Of a stretch of DNA of 64,000 nucleotides, positions 17,764 through 26,558 are shown piece by piece (position 1 is the stretch's first letter; each line of letters opens with the position of its first letter). Origin of the DNA: Natronosporangium hydrolyticum (GTDB taxonomy: Bacteria > Actinomycetota > Actinomycetes > Mycobacteriales > Micromonosporaceae); NCBI RefSeq assembly GCF_016925615.1, contig NZ_CP070499.1:1240001-1304000 (forward strand), read 5' to 3'. The position numbers were made by a program, and so were the translations under genes. The notes under the pieces were generated by a model. That model searched no databases. It was given only the letters and a program-made list of their open reading frames with translations, and had not been told where the DNA came from.

Positions 17764-17988
17764 GTGAAGCGGCGAAGTCTGCGGACCCGTTCCCGTCAAC
17801 AAACCCGCAGGGCACCCCGGTCGATGTCGGCGGCCAGTCCGTCACACCCCTACCAGTGCACGTCGGACCTGTCTCCACGAGCATCGTTGCTGTGCCAGAA
17901 GCTCCCGCGCAGGGTTGCGGGGACTATCAGAGCCGCCCGGTCACGAAGACGCATATCCGGGCAGCCCATCGAGGAAGGAAACCATTGA
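17764..17988 (+). CDS. Possible arginine/serine-rich leader ORF upstream of rho
   Basis: A 74-codon frame from GTG 17764 to a TGA at 17986-17988 fills the roughly 300-bp leader between thrB and rho. Its stop overlaps the rho TTG start as TTGA, an arrangement that allows translational coupling. The peptide is strongly basic (RSRQQTRRAPRS and similar) and matches no family I know. A TAGGCT hexamer at 17743-17748 could be the promoter -10. It may simply be an untranslated leader open by chance in GC-rich DNA. If not translated, the region is the rho 5' UTR. Confidence 0.35.
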   Translation: MKRRSLRTRSRQQTRRAPRSMSAASPSHPYQCTSDLSPRASLLCQKLPRRVAGTIRAARSRRRISGQPIEEGNH

Positions 17989-19889
17989 GCGACACCACCG
18001 ACGTGACGCCGGAGGTTGCGACCAGGGCAACCGACGCCCCCAGTCGCCGGCGCGGCGGCACCGGGCTGTCCGCGATGCTGCTTCCTGAGTTGCAGAGCCT
18101 CGCGGGTTCGCTGGGCATCACCGGCACCGGCCGGATGCGGAAGAACGACCTGATCGCGGCGATCCAGGAGCGACAGGCGGGCGGCGCCAGCGGCGGCCGG
18201 GCGGCTGGCCGGAGCCGTGCGGCGGCTGCGGAAGAGCCTCGGGAGCAGGTGCGGGCTGAGGTGCCGGCGGCCGAGGGCGCGGCTGGCCGGTCTGAGACCA
18301 GTGGGGACGCGCCGGCGCGCGGGTCTCGCCGGAGTTCTCGGAACGAGTCTGGCGGTGCCCGCCGGGAGACCGCCGGGGAGCGCAACGAGGCCGGGGGTTC
18401 CCGCGCCGACGAAAGCGCTTCCCGGAATGAGAACCGGAGCGAGAGCCGCAACGAGAGCCGCAACGAGAGCGGTGCGGGCAATGACGGGGGCGGTGACCAG
18501 TCGCGCGAGGGCGCCGACGCCGGCTCCCGGAGTTCCCGCAACGAAGGCCGCGACAACAACCGGCGGGGCGGCAACGACGAGCGCCGGGGCGGCAATGACG
18601 AGCGCCGGGGCAGTAATGACGAGCGCCGCGGCGGCGATGATGACGACGGGGACGGCGGTGGCCGGCGCGGTCGGCGCAACCGGTATCGGGACCGGCGGCG
18701 CGGCCGCAGCGAGCGGACCGGCGGTGGCGGCGAGAGCGAGCCCCAGGTAGCCGACGACGATGTCCTGGTGCCGGTGGCCGGCATCCTGGATGTGCTCGAC
18801 AACTACGCGTTCGTCCGGACCAATGGCTACCTTCCGGGCCCCAAGGACGTCTACGTCTCCATGGCACAGGTGCGCAAGCACGGACTGCGCCGTGGCGATG
18901 CGGTCACCGGCGTGGTGCGGGCGCCCCGGGACACCGAGAACCGGCGGGACAAGTACAACCCGCTGGTCCGGCTGGACACGATCAACGGGATGGACCCGGA
19001 GGAGGCCCGCCGCCGGCCGGAGTTCTACAAGCTCACTCCGCTCTACCCGCAGCAGCGGCTGCGGCTGGAGACCGAGCCGCACCTGCTGACCAACCGGGTC
19101 ATCGACCTGGTGATGCCGATCGGCAAGGGGCAGCGCGCGCTGATCGTCTCGCCGCCGAAGGCGGGTAAGACCACGGTGCTGCAGTCGGTGGCGAATTCGA
19201 TCACCGCCAACAACCCGGAGTGCCATCTGATGGTGGTGCTCGTCGATGAGCGGCCTGAAGAGGTCACCGACATGCAGCGTTCGGTGAAGGGTGAGGTTAT
19301 CGCCTCGACCTTCGACCGGCCGCCGTCGGACCACACCACCGTGGCCGAGCTGGCGATCGAACGGGCCAAGCGCCTGGTCGAGCTGGGGATGGACGTGGTG
19401 GTGATGCTGGACTCGATCACCCGGCTGGGGCGGGCGTACAACAACGCCACCCCGGCGAGCGGGCGGATCATGTCCGGCGGGATCGACTCGACCGCGTTGT
19501 ACCCGCCGAAGCGGTTCCTCGGCGCCGCCCGGAACATCGAGAACGGCGGATCGCTGACCATCTTCGCGACCGCGCTGGTGGAGACCGGCTCGGTGATGGA
19601 CACGGTGATCTTCGAGGAGTTCAAGGCGACCGGCAACGCCGAGCTCAAGCTCGACCGGAAGATCGCTGACAAGCGGGTCTTCCCGGCGATCGACATCGAC
19701 CAGTCGGGCACCCGCAAGGAGGAGATCCTGCTCGCGCCAGACGAGCTGGCGATCACGTACAAGCTGCGTAAGGTTCTGCACTCGCTGGAGTCGCAGGCGG
19801 CGTTGGATCTGCTGTTGAGCAAGCTCAAAGAAAACAAGACCAACATCGAGTTCTTGATGCAGATCTCGAAGACCACGCCCGGCGAATAA
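17985..19889 (+). CDS. rho: Transcription termination factor Rho
   Basis: This hexameric RNA helicase terminating transcription has 634 residues from TTG 17985, with GAGGAAGGAA as ribosome binding site. After the Rho-N helix region (LLPELQSLAGSLGITGTGRMRKNDLI) comes a long insertion, about residues 60-255. It is rich in Arg, Asn, Gly, Asp and Ser and contains tandem NDERRGG-type repeats. The RNA-binding cold-shock-like domain (VLVPVAGILDVLDNYAFVRT) and the RecA-like ATPase with Walker A SPPKAGKTT follow. Such insertions are common in high-GC actinobacteria and can add RNA binding. Upstream it follows thrB, the usual actinobacterial order. Confidence 0.97.
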   Translation: MSDTTDVTPEVATRATDAPSRRRGGTGLSAMLLPELQSLAGSLGITGTGRMRKNDLIAAIQERQAGGASGGRAAGRSRAAAAEEPREQVRAEVPAAEGAAGRSETSGDAPARGSRRSSRNESGGARRETAGERNEAGGSRADESASRNENRSESRNESRNESGAGNDGGGDQSREGADAGSRSSRNEGRDNNRRGGNDERRGGNDERRGSNDERRGGDDDDGDGGGRRGRRNRYRDRRRGRSERTGGGGESEPQVADDDVLVPVAGILDVLDNYAFVRTNGYLPGPKDVYVSMAQVRKHGLRRGDAVTGVVRAPRDTENRRDKYNPLVRLDTINGMDPEEARRRPEFYKLTPLYPQQRLRLETEPHLLTNRVIDLVMPIGKGQRALIVSPPKAGKTTVLQSVANSITANNPECHLMVVLVDERPEEVTDMQRSVKGEVIASTFDRPPSDHTTVAELAIERAKRLVELGMDVVVMLDSITRLGRAYNNATPASGRIMSGGIDSTALYPPKRFLGAARNIENGGSLTIFATALVETGSVMDTVIFEEFKATGNAELKLDRKIADKRVFPAIDIDQSGTRKEEILLAPDELAITYKLRKVLHSLESQAALDLLLSKLKENKTNIEFLMQISKTTPGE

Positions 19890-19944
19890 GGCGGAGCTGC
19901 CAGGATTGGCGTACGTCAGTTAACTCGTCGTCTCTGTGATGTTT

Positions 19945-19963
19945 GTCGCACACCCCGTGCGAC
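19945..19963. promoter_or_regulatory. Inverted repeat downstream of rho, upstream of globin genes
   Basis: Perfect 7-bp arms GTCGCAC and GTGCGAC are separated by 5 nt. It lies 56 bp after rho and about 100 bp before the truncated globin, where either a rho terminator or an operator of the globin operon could be expected. Its short stem favours a protein site. No known NO-regulator consensus is asserted. Confidence 0.4.
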
Positions 19964-19996
19964 GCGACATGGTGGCAAAGATGTGACTATGTCCTG

Positions 19997-20036
19997 CGGG
20001 TCGCCTCTCGATCATCAATGCTCGGGAGGCGACCCG
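19997..20036 (+). terminator. Hairpin in the leader of the globin operon
   Basis: Arms of 11 bp (CGGGTCGCCTC, 19997-20007, complement 20026-20036) enclose an 18-nt loop. It ends 29 nt before the truncated haemoglobin ATG. It could be the rho terminator or a regulatory structure in the globin 5' leader; the sequence does not decide. Confidence 0.5.
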
Positions 20037-20065
20037 AACATCCCCCCTCGTGGAAGGCGCATGAG

Positions 20066-20515
20066 ATGGCGAATGACGCGACGTTCATCGAACCGGCGAT
20101 GCTCGACGAGATCGACGAGACGGCTCGGCAGTCGACGCCGAGCGCGGCGCTGTTGGCGATCGGCGGGTCCCGGGCGGTGACCGCGGTCGTGGAAGAGTTC
20201 TACACCCGGCTGTTGGCCGACCCGGTGACCGCACCGTATTTCCGGGCGGTGGAGGTCGACACGCTGAAGCGCCACCAGGTCCTGATGCTGGTCAAAGTGT
20301 TGGGTGGCCCGGACCGGTACACCGGCCGGGATCTGCAGACCGCCCATGCCGGCCTGGGTATCACCCCGGAGGTCTACGCTCGCGTGTGCCTGTACCTGCT
20401 CACCGTGATGCACGACTTCAAGGTCCCGATGGACATTCTCGTCGCCGCCAACCAGGTCCTGGTCAACGTGCAGGGACAGATCGTCACTGCGGTCAGTGGC
20501 GGCGACGGGCAATAG
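20066..20515 (+). CDS. Group I truncated haemoglobin
   Basis: The protein has 149 residues from ATG 20066, preceded by GAAGG. It has the 2-on-2 globin pattern: B10 Tyr46 in VVEEFYTRLLADP, the PYF segment, and proximal F8 His94 in LQTAHAGLGIT. An N-terminal extension of about 25 residues resembles the pre-A helix of mycobacterial HbN, which oxidises nitric oxide to nitrate using bound oxygen. It is followed 11 nt later by a flavohaemoglobin, so NO detoxification is the likely role of the pair. Confidence 0.88.
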   Translation: MANDATFIEPAMLDEIDETARQSTPSAALLAIGGSRAVTAVVEEFYTRLLADPVTAPYFRAVEVDTLKRHQVLMLVKVLGGPDRYTGRDLQTAHAGLGITPEVYARVCLYLLTVMHDFKVPMDILVAANQVLVNVQGQIVTAVSGGDGQ

Positions 20516-20526
20516 TGGAGGGCTCG

Positions 20527-21780
20527 ATGGAACGCTCGATCGCTACGGGGGACAGCGCCGGACCGTCACTGGCCGAGCGGCCGGAGCAGGCGGCAGGCAG
20601 TGGCGACGACGTCACCGAGCTCGCGACCGCGCTGCGACGTAGCTGGGCGGAGGTGGAGAAGCTCGGCGACCACGCTGCCGCGTACTTCTACGCCACCTTG
20701 TTCACCCTGGATCCGAGCTTGCGGGAGATGTTCCCGGCGGCGATGGGTGGGCAGCGGGACCGGCTACTGGCCGCGTTGGGACACATCGTCTCGCACGTGG
20801 ATGATGGCGCCGCGCTGACCTCTTTCGTCAAGCAGTTGGGCCGCGACCACCGGCGGTTCGACGTGGCGCCGGAGCACTACCCGGTGGTCGGGCAGGCGCT
20901 GCTGCACACGTTGGCGCACGGGCTCGGGCCGGCGTGGACACCGGAGCTGGCCGCGAAGTGGACCACCGCGTACGAACTGGTCTCCGGCGTGATGATCGAG
21001 GCGGCGGCGGAGTCGGCGAAGCGTGAGCCGGCCCGGTGGGACGCGGAGATCGTCAGCCATGAGCGGCGGACCGGCGACATCGCTGTGGTCACCGCCCGGA
21101 TCGCCGGTGACCTGCGGTGGCGCGCCGGTCAGTCGCTCGCGGTGGAGTCGCATCTGCGGCCGCGGGTGTGGCGTTACCTGTCCCCGGCGAACACCCCGAA
21201 CCGGGACGGCCTGGTGGAGTTCCATATCCGGGCGGTGCCGGGCGGGCAGCTCAGCCCGGCCCTCGTCTACCAGGCGCAGGTCGGGGACGTGCTGCGGCTC
21301 TCGGCGCCGATCGGCGACCAGCTGACCTTGCCGAACGGGCCCGGGCCGGATCTGCTGCTACTCGCTGGTGGCACCGGGCTGGCGCCGCTGAAAGCGATTG
21401 TCCAGCAGCTGGCGGAGTACCGCGACGAGCGGCGGGTGACGCTGATCGCCGGTGCCGCCTACCGGTTCGAGCTGTACGATCTGGACGCCCTGTGGGGCTT
21501 TGCGCAGCAGCATAAGCAGTTCAACGTGTTGGCGGCGCTCTCGGCCGACCCCTCGCTGGGAGCGCCGTCGACGGTCGGGGAGGCGGCGGCGCGCAACGGC
21601 CGGTGGCATGACCGGCTGATCTACGTGTGTGGTTCGCCGGCGATGGTGACCGGCACCCGCCAGGCGCTAGCGAGTCAGGGCTACGCACCCGAACAAGTGC
21701 GGACCGAAAACTACGACGGCAGCACCTACGCCCCGCTGCAGGCGCGGGGCGCCATCCGCAACGAGGGGGACTGGGCATGA
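20527..21780 (+). CDS. Flavohaemoglobin (nitric oxide dioxygenase-like)
   Basis: The protein has 417 residues from ATG 20527, with GGAGG at 20517-20521. About 28 non-globin residues precede a 3-on-3 globin domain with B10 Tyr55, E7 Gln76 and proximal His108 (GRDHRRFDV). The reductase module follows: FAD-binding RVWRYLSPANTP, NAD-binding LLLLAGGTGLAPLKAI, and a C-terminal IYVCGSPAMVTGT. The order and length match Hmp-like enzymes that convert NO plus oxygen to nitrate using NAD(P)H, though the FAD motif is the divergent actinobacterial type. Its stop overlaps the start of the next gene as ATGA, so the DivIVA-domain gene is coupled to it. Confidence 0.88.
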   Translation: MERSIATGDSAGPSLAERPEQAAGSGDDVTELATALRRSWAEVEKLGDHAAAYFYATLFTLDPSLREMFPAAMGGQRDRLLAALGHIVSHVDDGAALTSFVKQLGRDHRRFDVAPEHYPVVGQALLHTLAHGLGPAWTPELAAKWTTAYELVSGVMIEAAAESAKREPARWDAEIVSHERRTGDIAVVTARIAGDLRWRAGQSLAVESHLRPRVWRYLSPANTPNRDGLVEFHIRAVPGGQLSPALVYQAQVGDVLRLSAPIGDQLTLPNGPGPDLLLLAGGTGLAPLKAIVQQLAEYRDERRVTLIAGAAYRFELYDLDALWGFAQQHKQFNVLAALSADPSLGAPSTVGEAAARNGRWHDRLIYVCGSPAMVTGTRQALASQGYAPEQVRTENYDGSTYAPLQARGAIRNEGDWA

Positions 21781-22520
21781 ACGAGCGGAGGCGCCGGCCG
21801 CTGACCTCCCACGAGATCCGCAATCTGCAGATCCGACGGATCGGTCTGCGCAAGGGGTACGACCCGACCGCCGTCCACGAGCTGCTGCAACGCCTCTCCG
21901 ACGAGGTGGCCAGCCGGGATCGCACGATCAGTGATCTGACCAGCCGGCTCAACCGGGCCGAAAACGAGGCCTACGCCCGGCGGCACGGTACCTTGCCCGC
22001 GGGGGCCAACGAGGCCCAGATCACCGATCTGCTCACCGAGATCGATGTCCGGTTGAAGGCCCAGCAGTACGCCGACGAGGTGATCGCCTCGGCGCAGCAC
22101 GGCGCGGCCCAGATCGTGCAACAGGGGCGGCATCAGGCCAGCCAGATCCTGGGCGACGCGCACAAGGCGGCCGAGCAGGCGGCGCACGCGTACCGGCAGC
22201 GGGCCGGCGCGGACTACAGCCCGGACAAGGAAGAGCTGGCCCGGCTGCTGGCGTTGGCGCAGTGGGCGCAGGCGCAGATCGGTGGCTTGCATCAGCAGTT
22301 GACCGCTACCAACACCACGGTGGGGCGGGAGCTGTCGAGCATCGTGGAGCGGTTGCGGCCGATTCTGGAGCCCAACAGCGACTCCGGCGGCGCCAATCCG
22401 GCCGGCGGTAGCGGGCCGACCGGCTACGCTGCCGGCGGTAACGGGCCGACCGGTTACGGCGCCCCGGCGGCTCCGCCAGGGAGCGGGCCCCAGGCCGCCA
22501 CCCAGGCCGAGCGGTGGTGA
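21777..22520 (+). CDS. DivIVA-domain coiled-coil protein
   Basis: The 247-residue protein starts at an ATG overlapping the flavohaemoglobin TGA. The N-terminus carries a DivIVA-like motif (LQIRRIGLRKGYDPTAVHELL), followed by a long Gln/Ala/Glu-rich coiled coil (about residues 50-185). The low-complexity tail contains two GGxGPTGY repeats. DivIVA-domain proteins bind curved membrane and organise poles or division. Coupling to a globin enzyme is unexpected and may only reflect compact gene packing. Confidence 0.8.
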   Translation: MNERRRRPLTSHEIRNLQIRRIGLRKGYDPTAVHELLQRLSDEVASRDRTISDLTSRLNRAENEAYARRHGTLPAGANEAQITDLLTEIDVRLKAQQYADEVIASAQHGAAQIVQQGRHQASQILGDAHKAAEQAAHAYRQRAGADYSPDKEELARLLALAQWAQAQIGGLHQQLTATNTTVGRELSSIVERLRPILEPNSDSGGANPAGGSGPTGYAAGGNGPTGYGAPAAPPGSGPQAATQAERW

Positions 22521-22682
22521 GGTGCTAGGCACCGGCCGGGCTGAGCGGGGTTCGGCCGAAGGTGCGTGGCACACTAGAAGGTCGATGCCAGGTACCGGTT
22601 CACGCCTGAGCCGGGGCGGGCGAGTTCTCGCCTCGGTGACGACGGCGACCCGGCGACCATGACGAAAGGAACACCAGAGCCG

Positions 22683-22925
22683 ATGAGGCCGGATATTCAC
22701 CCGCAGTATGTAACGACCGAGGTCAACTGCTCCTGCGGCAACTCCTTCACCACCCGCAGCACCGCCGCCAACGGCGTGATCCATGCGGAGACCTGCAATG
22801 TCTGCCACCCGTTCTACACGGGCAAGCAGCGAGTGCTCGACACCGCCGGTCGAGTGGCCAAGTTCCAGCAGAAGTACGCCAAGGCCGGCAAGCAGGCTGG
22901 CGGCAAGACGGCTGCCAAGCGGTAG
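22683..22925 (+). CDS. rpmE: 50S ribosomal protein L31, zinc-binding type
   Basis: The protein has 80 residues. It has the classic start [10 protein letters not shown] and four Cys (16, 18, 38, 41; CSCG and CNVC) of the zinc-containing C+ form. The [20 protein letters not shown] signature follows. I choose ATG 22683 by family alignment over the in-frame ATG at 22659. An AAAGGA lies 13 nt upstream. In actinobacteria the C+ form is usually made in zinc sufficiency and replaced by a Zur-controlled paralogue; no paralogue is in the window. Confidence 0.96.
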   Translation: MRPDIHPQYVTTEVNCSCGNSFTTRSTAANGVIHAETCNVCHPFYTGKQRVLDTAGRVAKFQQKYAKAGKQAGGKTAAKR

Positions 22926-22941
22926 CGGCGACGGTCGTGCG

Positions 22942-22969
22942 CGCCCGCCCGTCGAGGTACGGGCGGGCG
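22942..22969 (+). terminator. rpmE terminator
   Basis: A perfect 11-bp stem (CGCCCGCCCGT, 22942-22952, complement 22959-22969) with a 6-nt loop lies 17 nt after the rpmE stop and is followed by TTGTG. Confidence 0.72.
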
Positions 22970-23021
22970 TTGTGCGCGCCCGACGATTCGTCCATCCGTC
23001 ACTGCTCGAGAAGGAACCACC

Positions 23022-24113
23022 ATGACCACCGTGCAGCCCCGGATCGTTGATCTGTTGGCGGAGTTCGCCGAGCTGGAACAACAGCTGGCAGATCCGGCGC
23101 TGCACGCCGACCCGGGCCGGGCGCGGATCGTGGGCCGGCGGTACGCCGAACTCACCCCGATCTACAAGACCGCGACCGAACTCGACGCGCTCCGCAACGA
23201 CCTGACCGCCGCGCGCGAGCTGGCGGCGGAGGATCCGACCTTCGCCAGCGAAGCGGAGAGCCTGGCAGCGAAGATCGCGCCGTTGGAGGAGCGGCTCGCC
23301 GAACTGCTCGCACCCCGGGACCCGCACGACGCCAAGGACGTCATCCTGGAGATCAAGGCCGGCGAGGGCGGGGCCGAGTCGGCGCTGTTCGCCGGAGACC
23401 TGCTCCGGATGTTCCTGCGCTACGCGGAGCGGCACGGCTGGCTTACCGAGATCATCGACAGTCAGGAGTCCGACCTCGGGGGAGTGAAGAACGTCGCGCT
23501 GGCGGTCAAGACCCGCGGGGCGCCCGACGGCGGAAACGGCGTCTGGTCTCGGCTGAAGTGGGAGGGCGGGGTGCACCGGGTGCAGCGGGTGCCGGTGACC
23601 GAGTCGGCGGGGCGGATCCACACCTCGGCCGCCGGGGTGCTGGTGGTGCCCGAGGCCGAGGAGGTCGAGGTGACCATCGACCCGAATGATCTGCGGATCG
23701 ACGTCTACCGGTCATCCGGCCCCGGCGGCCAGTCGGTGAACACCACCGACTCCGCGGTCCGGATCACCCACCTGCCCACCGGCATCGTCGTCTCCTGCCA
23801 GAACGAGAAGAGCCAGCTGCAGAACCGGGAGCAGGCGATGCGAATCCTGCGGGGCCGCCTGCTCGCCCTCGCGCAACAGGAGGCCGACGCCGCCGCCGCC
23901 GACGCCCGGCGGGCCCAGGTGCGCACGGTCGACCGGTCGGAGCGCATCCGCACCTACAACTTCCCGCAGAACCGGGTCACCGACCACCGGATCAACTACA
24001 CCGCGTACAACCTGGACCTGGTGCTCGACGGTGACCTCGATGGGTTGCTGGATGCGATCAGCGAAGCCGACCGGCAGGCCCGGCTCGCCGGGGACCCGGC
24101 GCTGGCCCGCTGA
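23022..24113 (+). CDS. prfA: Peptide chain release factor 1
   Basis: The 363-residue factor recognises UAA/UAG and triggers peptide release. The codon-recognition tripeptide region is PVTE (residues 191-194), and the catalytic GGQ is at 235-237 in [30 protein letters not shown] stretch precedes the ATG. prmC, whose product methylates this GGQ glutamine, lies nearby downstream, separated by the opposite-strand GGDEF gene. Confidence 0.97.
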   Translation: MTTVQPRIVDLLAEFAELEQQLADPALHADPGRARIVGRRYAELTPIYKTATELDALRNDLTAARELAAEDPTFASEAESLAAKIAPLEERLAELLAPRDPHDAKDVILEIKAGEGGAESALFAGDLLRMFLRYAERHGWLTEIIDSQESDLGGVKNVALAVKTRGAPDGGNGVWSRLKWEGGVHRVQRVPVTESAGRIHTSAAGVLVVPEAEEVEVTIDPNDLRIDVYRSSGPGGQSVNTTDSAVRITHLPTGIVVSCQNEKSQLQNREQAMRILRGRLLALAQQEADAAAADARRAQVRTVDRSERIRTYNFPQNRVTDHRINYTAYNLDLVLDGDLDGLLDAISEADRQARLAGDPALAR

Positions 24114-24123
24114 GCATCCGCCG

Positions 24124-24147
24124 GGTCAGGTGCTTGCCCACCTGACC
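24124..24147. terminator. Bidirectional terminator between prfA and GGDEF gene
   Basis: A perfect 9-bp stem (GGTCAGGTG, complement 24139-24147) has a 6-nt loop. It starts 11 nt after the prfA stop and contains the stop codon of the convergent GGDEF gene, so it can serve both transcripts. Confidence 0.55.
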
Positions 24148-25556
24148 GTCACCCCGATCGTGCTCCCGGGGACCAGATTCGCCCAGTCCTCGGCGCCGAC
24201 CGCGTCGCCGATTCGCCGTGCGACCTGCTGCGCCTGGTCGGCCGAGGCGTTCGGGAGCACCACCGCGAACTCGTCGCTGCCGAACCGGGCCACGAAGTCG
24301 CCGCTGCGCAGCACCCGGGCGATCACGCCGGCGACCCGTTGCAACACCAGGTCACCGGAGAGCCGCCCGTGCCGGTCGTTGACGCTGGCGAGTCCGTCCA
24401 GATCGACCGTGCCCACCATGGCGCGCTCGCCGCGACCCACCATGGCGGCCAGGTAACGGTCCAGGTAAAGGCGGTTAGCCAGGCCGGTGAGCGGGTCGGT
24501 CAAGGAACCCTGGTCGCGGTTCGCCACCGACCGGCGGACATCCTCATGATCCAGCCGGGCCGCGATCCCCTCCAGGAAGACATCCCGGAGCCGGTCGGTG
24601 CGCTGGGCCGCGATCCGGAACGCGTACCGGTCTGCCTGGTGCGCCGCCGGATGGTCACCGGCGGCGGAGAAGGCGAGGCTGCGCAGTCGGGCCGGTTCGG
24701 CCGGGCCGAGCGTCTCCTGCGACACGGTCACCGCGTCCAGCCGGCTCAGCGCGTCGGTGGCCTTACCTGCCGAGACCAGCAGGCAGACCTCGCCCAGCAT
24801 GCGCATGTCGCGGGCCCGTTGCCCCTCGGCACCGGCGGAGAGCAATGGTCGGGGGTCGGCCCCGGTCGGCGCGTCCAACGCCGCCTGGCGGGCGATCGCG
24901 TAGCCGTACGACACCCGGTCGCTGGGGCGCAGCCGCTGCCGGGCGTAGCCTTCCAACTCCGTGCTGAGGTCCCGCAACACCCGTAGGCAACCGTCGGTGT
25001 CCCCGTTGTGATCGATCGACAACGCCATCCGCAGCCGGATGCCGGGCTGCGCGAAGTGCTCCGCCGGGATGCCCTTGGGCACCCCGAGCTGGCGGGCTCG
25101 TTCGATCGCGCTCAGCGAGTGCGGGTGGAAGCCCAGGTACGAGTAGGCCATCGCCAGGTCGTGCCAGCCCCAGGCCAGGTCCGGGTCGTCGCCGGTGGCG
25201 ACCCCCAACGCCCGGGCGGCGTGCACCAGGTGGGTGAGGCTGCGTTCCGGGGCGCCGAGCTGGCGGGAGGCGAGCGCAGCCACCGCGTGCAGGTGCCCGT
25301 GCAGCTGTGGCTCGGGCAGCTCCCGTAGCGCGGCGAACGCCTCGTCGACCGCCGCAGTGTATTGCGCGGTCCGGCCGAGGTTGACCAACGCGGTTATCCG
25401 CAGCACGTGAGAGTGGGCTCGGAGGTACGGGTTGGTGCTGCCGGCCACGGCCGTCTCGGCCGCGCGCAGCGCAGCGGCCATCCGGCCGCCGATCATCAGA
25501 TTCCGAATCGCGGAGAGCGCATCAGTAGCGTCGCCGACCCGGTCACGCCACCCCAC
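24126..25556 (-). CDS. TPR-GGDEF domain protein (putative diguanylate cyclase)
   Basis: The protein has 476 residues from GTG at 25554-25556, with GGAGGCG upstream. Residues about 15-320 are helical TPR-like repeats (Ala/Leu-rich). The C-terminal third is a GGDEF domain with SLTDPLTGLANRLYLDRYL and active-site loop RFGSDEF at 424-430. The second Gly of GGDEF is Ser (G426-S427-D428-E429-F430), a substitution seen in some active cyclases, so activity is uncertain. No membrane segment is present. It likely makes or senses cyclic di-GMP in the cytosol. It is divergent from prmC. Confidence 0.9.
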   Translation of the reverse strand: MGWRDRVGDATDALSAIRNLMIGGRMAAALRAAETAVAGSTNPYLRAHSHVLRITALVNLGRTAQYTAAVDEAFAALRELPEPQLHGHLHAVAALASRQLGAPERSLTHLVHAARALGVATGDDPDLAWGWHDLAMAYSYLGFHPHSLSAIERARQLGVPKGIPAEHFAQPGIRLRMALSIDHNGDTDGCLRVLRDLSTELEGYARQRLRPSDRVSYGYAIARQAALDAPTGADPRPLLSAGAEGQRARDMRMLGEVCLLVSAGKATDALSRLDAVTVSQETLGPAEPARLRSLAFSAAGDHPAAHQADRYAFRIAAQRTDRLRDVFLEGIAARLDHEDVRRSVANRDQGSLTDPLTGLANRLYLDRYLAAMVGRGERAMVGTVDLDGLASVNDRHGRLSGDLVLQRVAGVIARVLRSGDFVARFGSDEFAVVLPNASADQAQQVARRIGDAVGAEDWANLVPGSTIGVTVRWAST

Positions 25557-25676
25557 GCACCGCCTCCGTCCCTAGAACCCGCGCGAACCGGCTGAGCCCC
25601 CCGCCCACGAGCATTATCTGACGGGCGAGTGAGAAACGCACCACCCCCTAGGGGAAGTCCCGTGCGTGGTTAGCGG

Positions 25677-25682
25677 TATACA
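25677..25682 (+). promoter_or_regulatory. Putative -10 element of a leaderless prmC transcript
   Basis: TATACA ends six bases before the GTG start of prmC, the spacing expected if transcription begins at the start codon. No good -35 or ribosome binding site is seen. Confidence 0.45.
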
Positions 25683-25688
25683 GCCAGG

Positions 25689-26552
25689 GTGACCACGGTG
25701 GTACCGGTATCCGAGGCGGTGCGGGAGGCGACCGCGGCGCTGACCCGGGCGCAGGTGGACTCGGCCCGCAGCGACGCGCTGGTGCTCGCCGCCCACGTGC
25801 TGGGCGTGCCCCGGAGCCGGCTGGTGCTGGTGGCGGGGTTCACCCCGGCGGCGCTGGCTGAGTTCCGGCGGCTGGTCGCCGACCGGGCGCGGCGGGTGCC
25901 GCTGCAACACCTGACCGGGGTGGCCGGGTTCGGTCGGTTGGAGCTCGCGGTCGGTCCCGGGGTCTTCGTGCCCCGGCCGGAGACCGAACTGCTGGCCCAG
26001 TGGGCGCTGACCGTCGGCGGGGCGCTCGCAGTAGACCTGGCCAGCGGCAGCGGCGCGCTGGCGTTGGCGCTGGCGCACGGTTCGCCGGCCACCCGGGTGG
26101 TCGCGGTGGAGCGTTCTCCGGCAGCGGTGGCCTGGCTGCGGCGGAACGCCGCCGCCCGGGCCGCCGCCGGGGATCGGCCGATCGAGGTGGTCGTCGGGGA
26201 CGCCACCGACCCGCGGGTGCTGGCGGAATTCGACGGCACGGTCGACCTGGTCGTGAGTAACCCGCCGTACGTGCCGGAGCCGTCGCCGGGCGACGGACCG
26301 CCACCGGAGGTGGCCGATCATGACCCGCCCGAGGCGGTCTTCGCCGGCCCAGACGGGTTGGCCGTGATCCGGCCGTTGGCGGCCCGGGCCGCGGCGCTGC
26401 TGCGCCCCGGCGGGTGGTTCGGGCTGGAGCACGACGAGACCCAGCCACCGGCGCTGCCGGCGCTGTTGTCGCCCTGGTTCGCCGAGATCGCGATTCATCG
26501 CGATTTGACCGGTCGCCCGCGCTACGTTACCGCCCGGCGGGTGGCAGACTAG
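25689..26552 (+). CDS. prmC: Release factor glutamine methyltransferase
   Basis: The SAM-dependent enzyme of 287 residues N5-methylates the GGQ glutamine of RF1/RF2. It has an N-terminal helical domain (ARSDALVLAAHVLG), the PLQHLTG motif, the SAM site VDLASGSGALALALA and the catalytic NPPY (VSNPPYVP). GTG 25689 is taken as the start; an ATG is not available. It heads a tight cluster with tsaC and a phosphatase gene. Confidence 0.95.
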   Translation: MTTVVPVSEAVREATAALTRAQVDSARSDALVLAAHVLGVPRSRLVLVAGFTPAALAEFRRLVADRARRVPLQHLTGVAGFGRLELAVGPGVFVPRPETELLAQWALTVGGALAVDLASGSGALALALAHGSPATRVVAVERSPAAVAWLRRNAAARAAAGDRPIEVVVGDATDPRVLAEFDGTVDLVVSNPPYVPEPSPGDGPPPEVADHDPPEAVFAGPDGLAVIRPLAARAAALLRPGGWFGLEHDETQPPALPALLSPWFAEIAIHRDLTGRPRYVTARRVAD

Positions 26553-26558
26553 CGATTT

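Noticed and set aside
17850-19781. Long minus-strand open frame opposite rho
   Set aside because: Low-complexity shadow of the rho gene; rho motifs on the plus strand are unambiguous.
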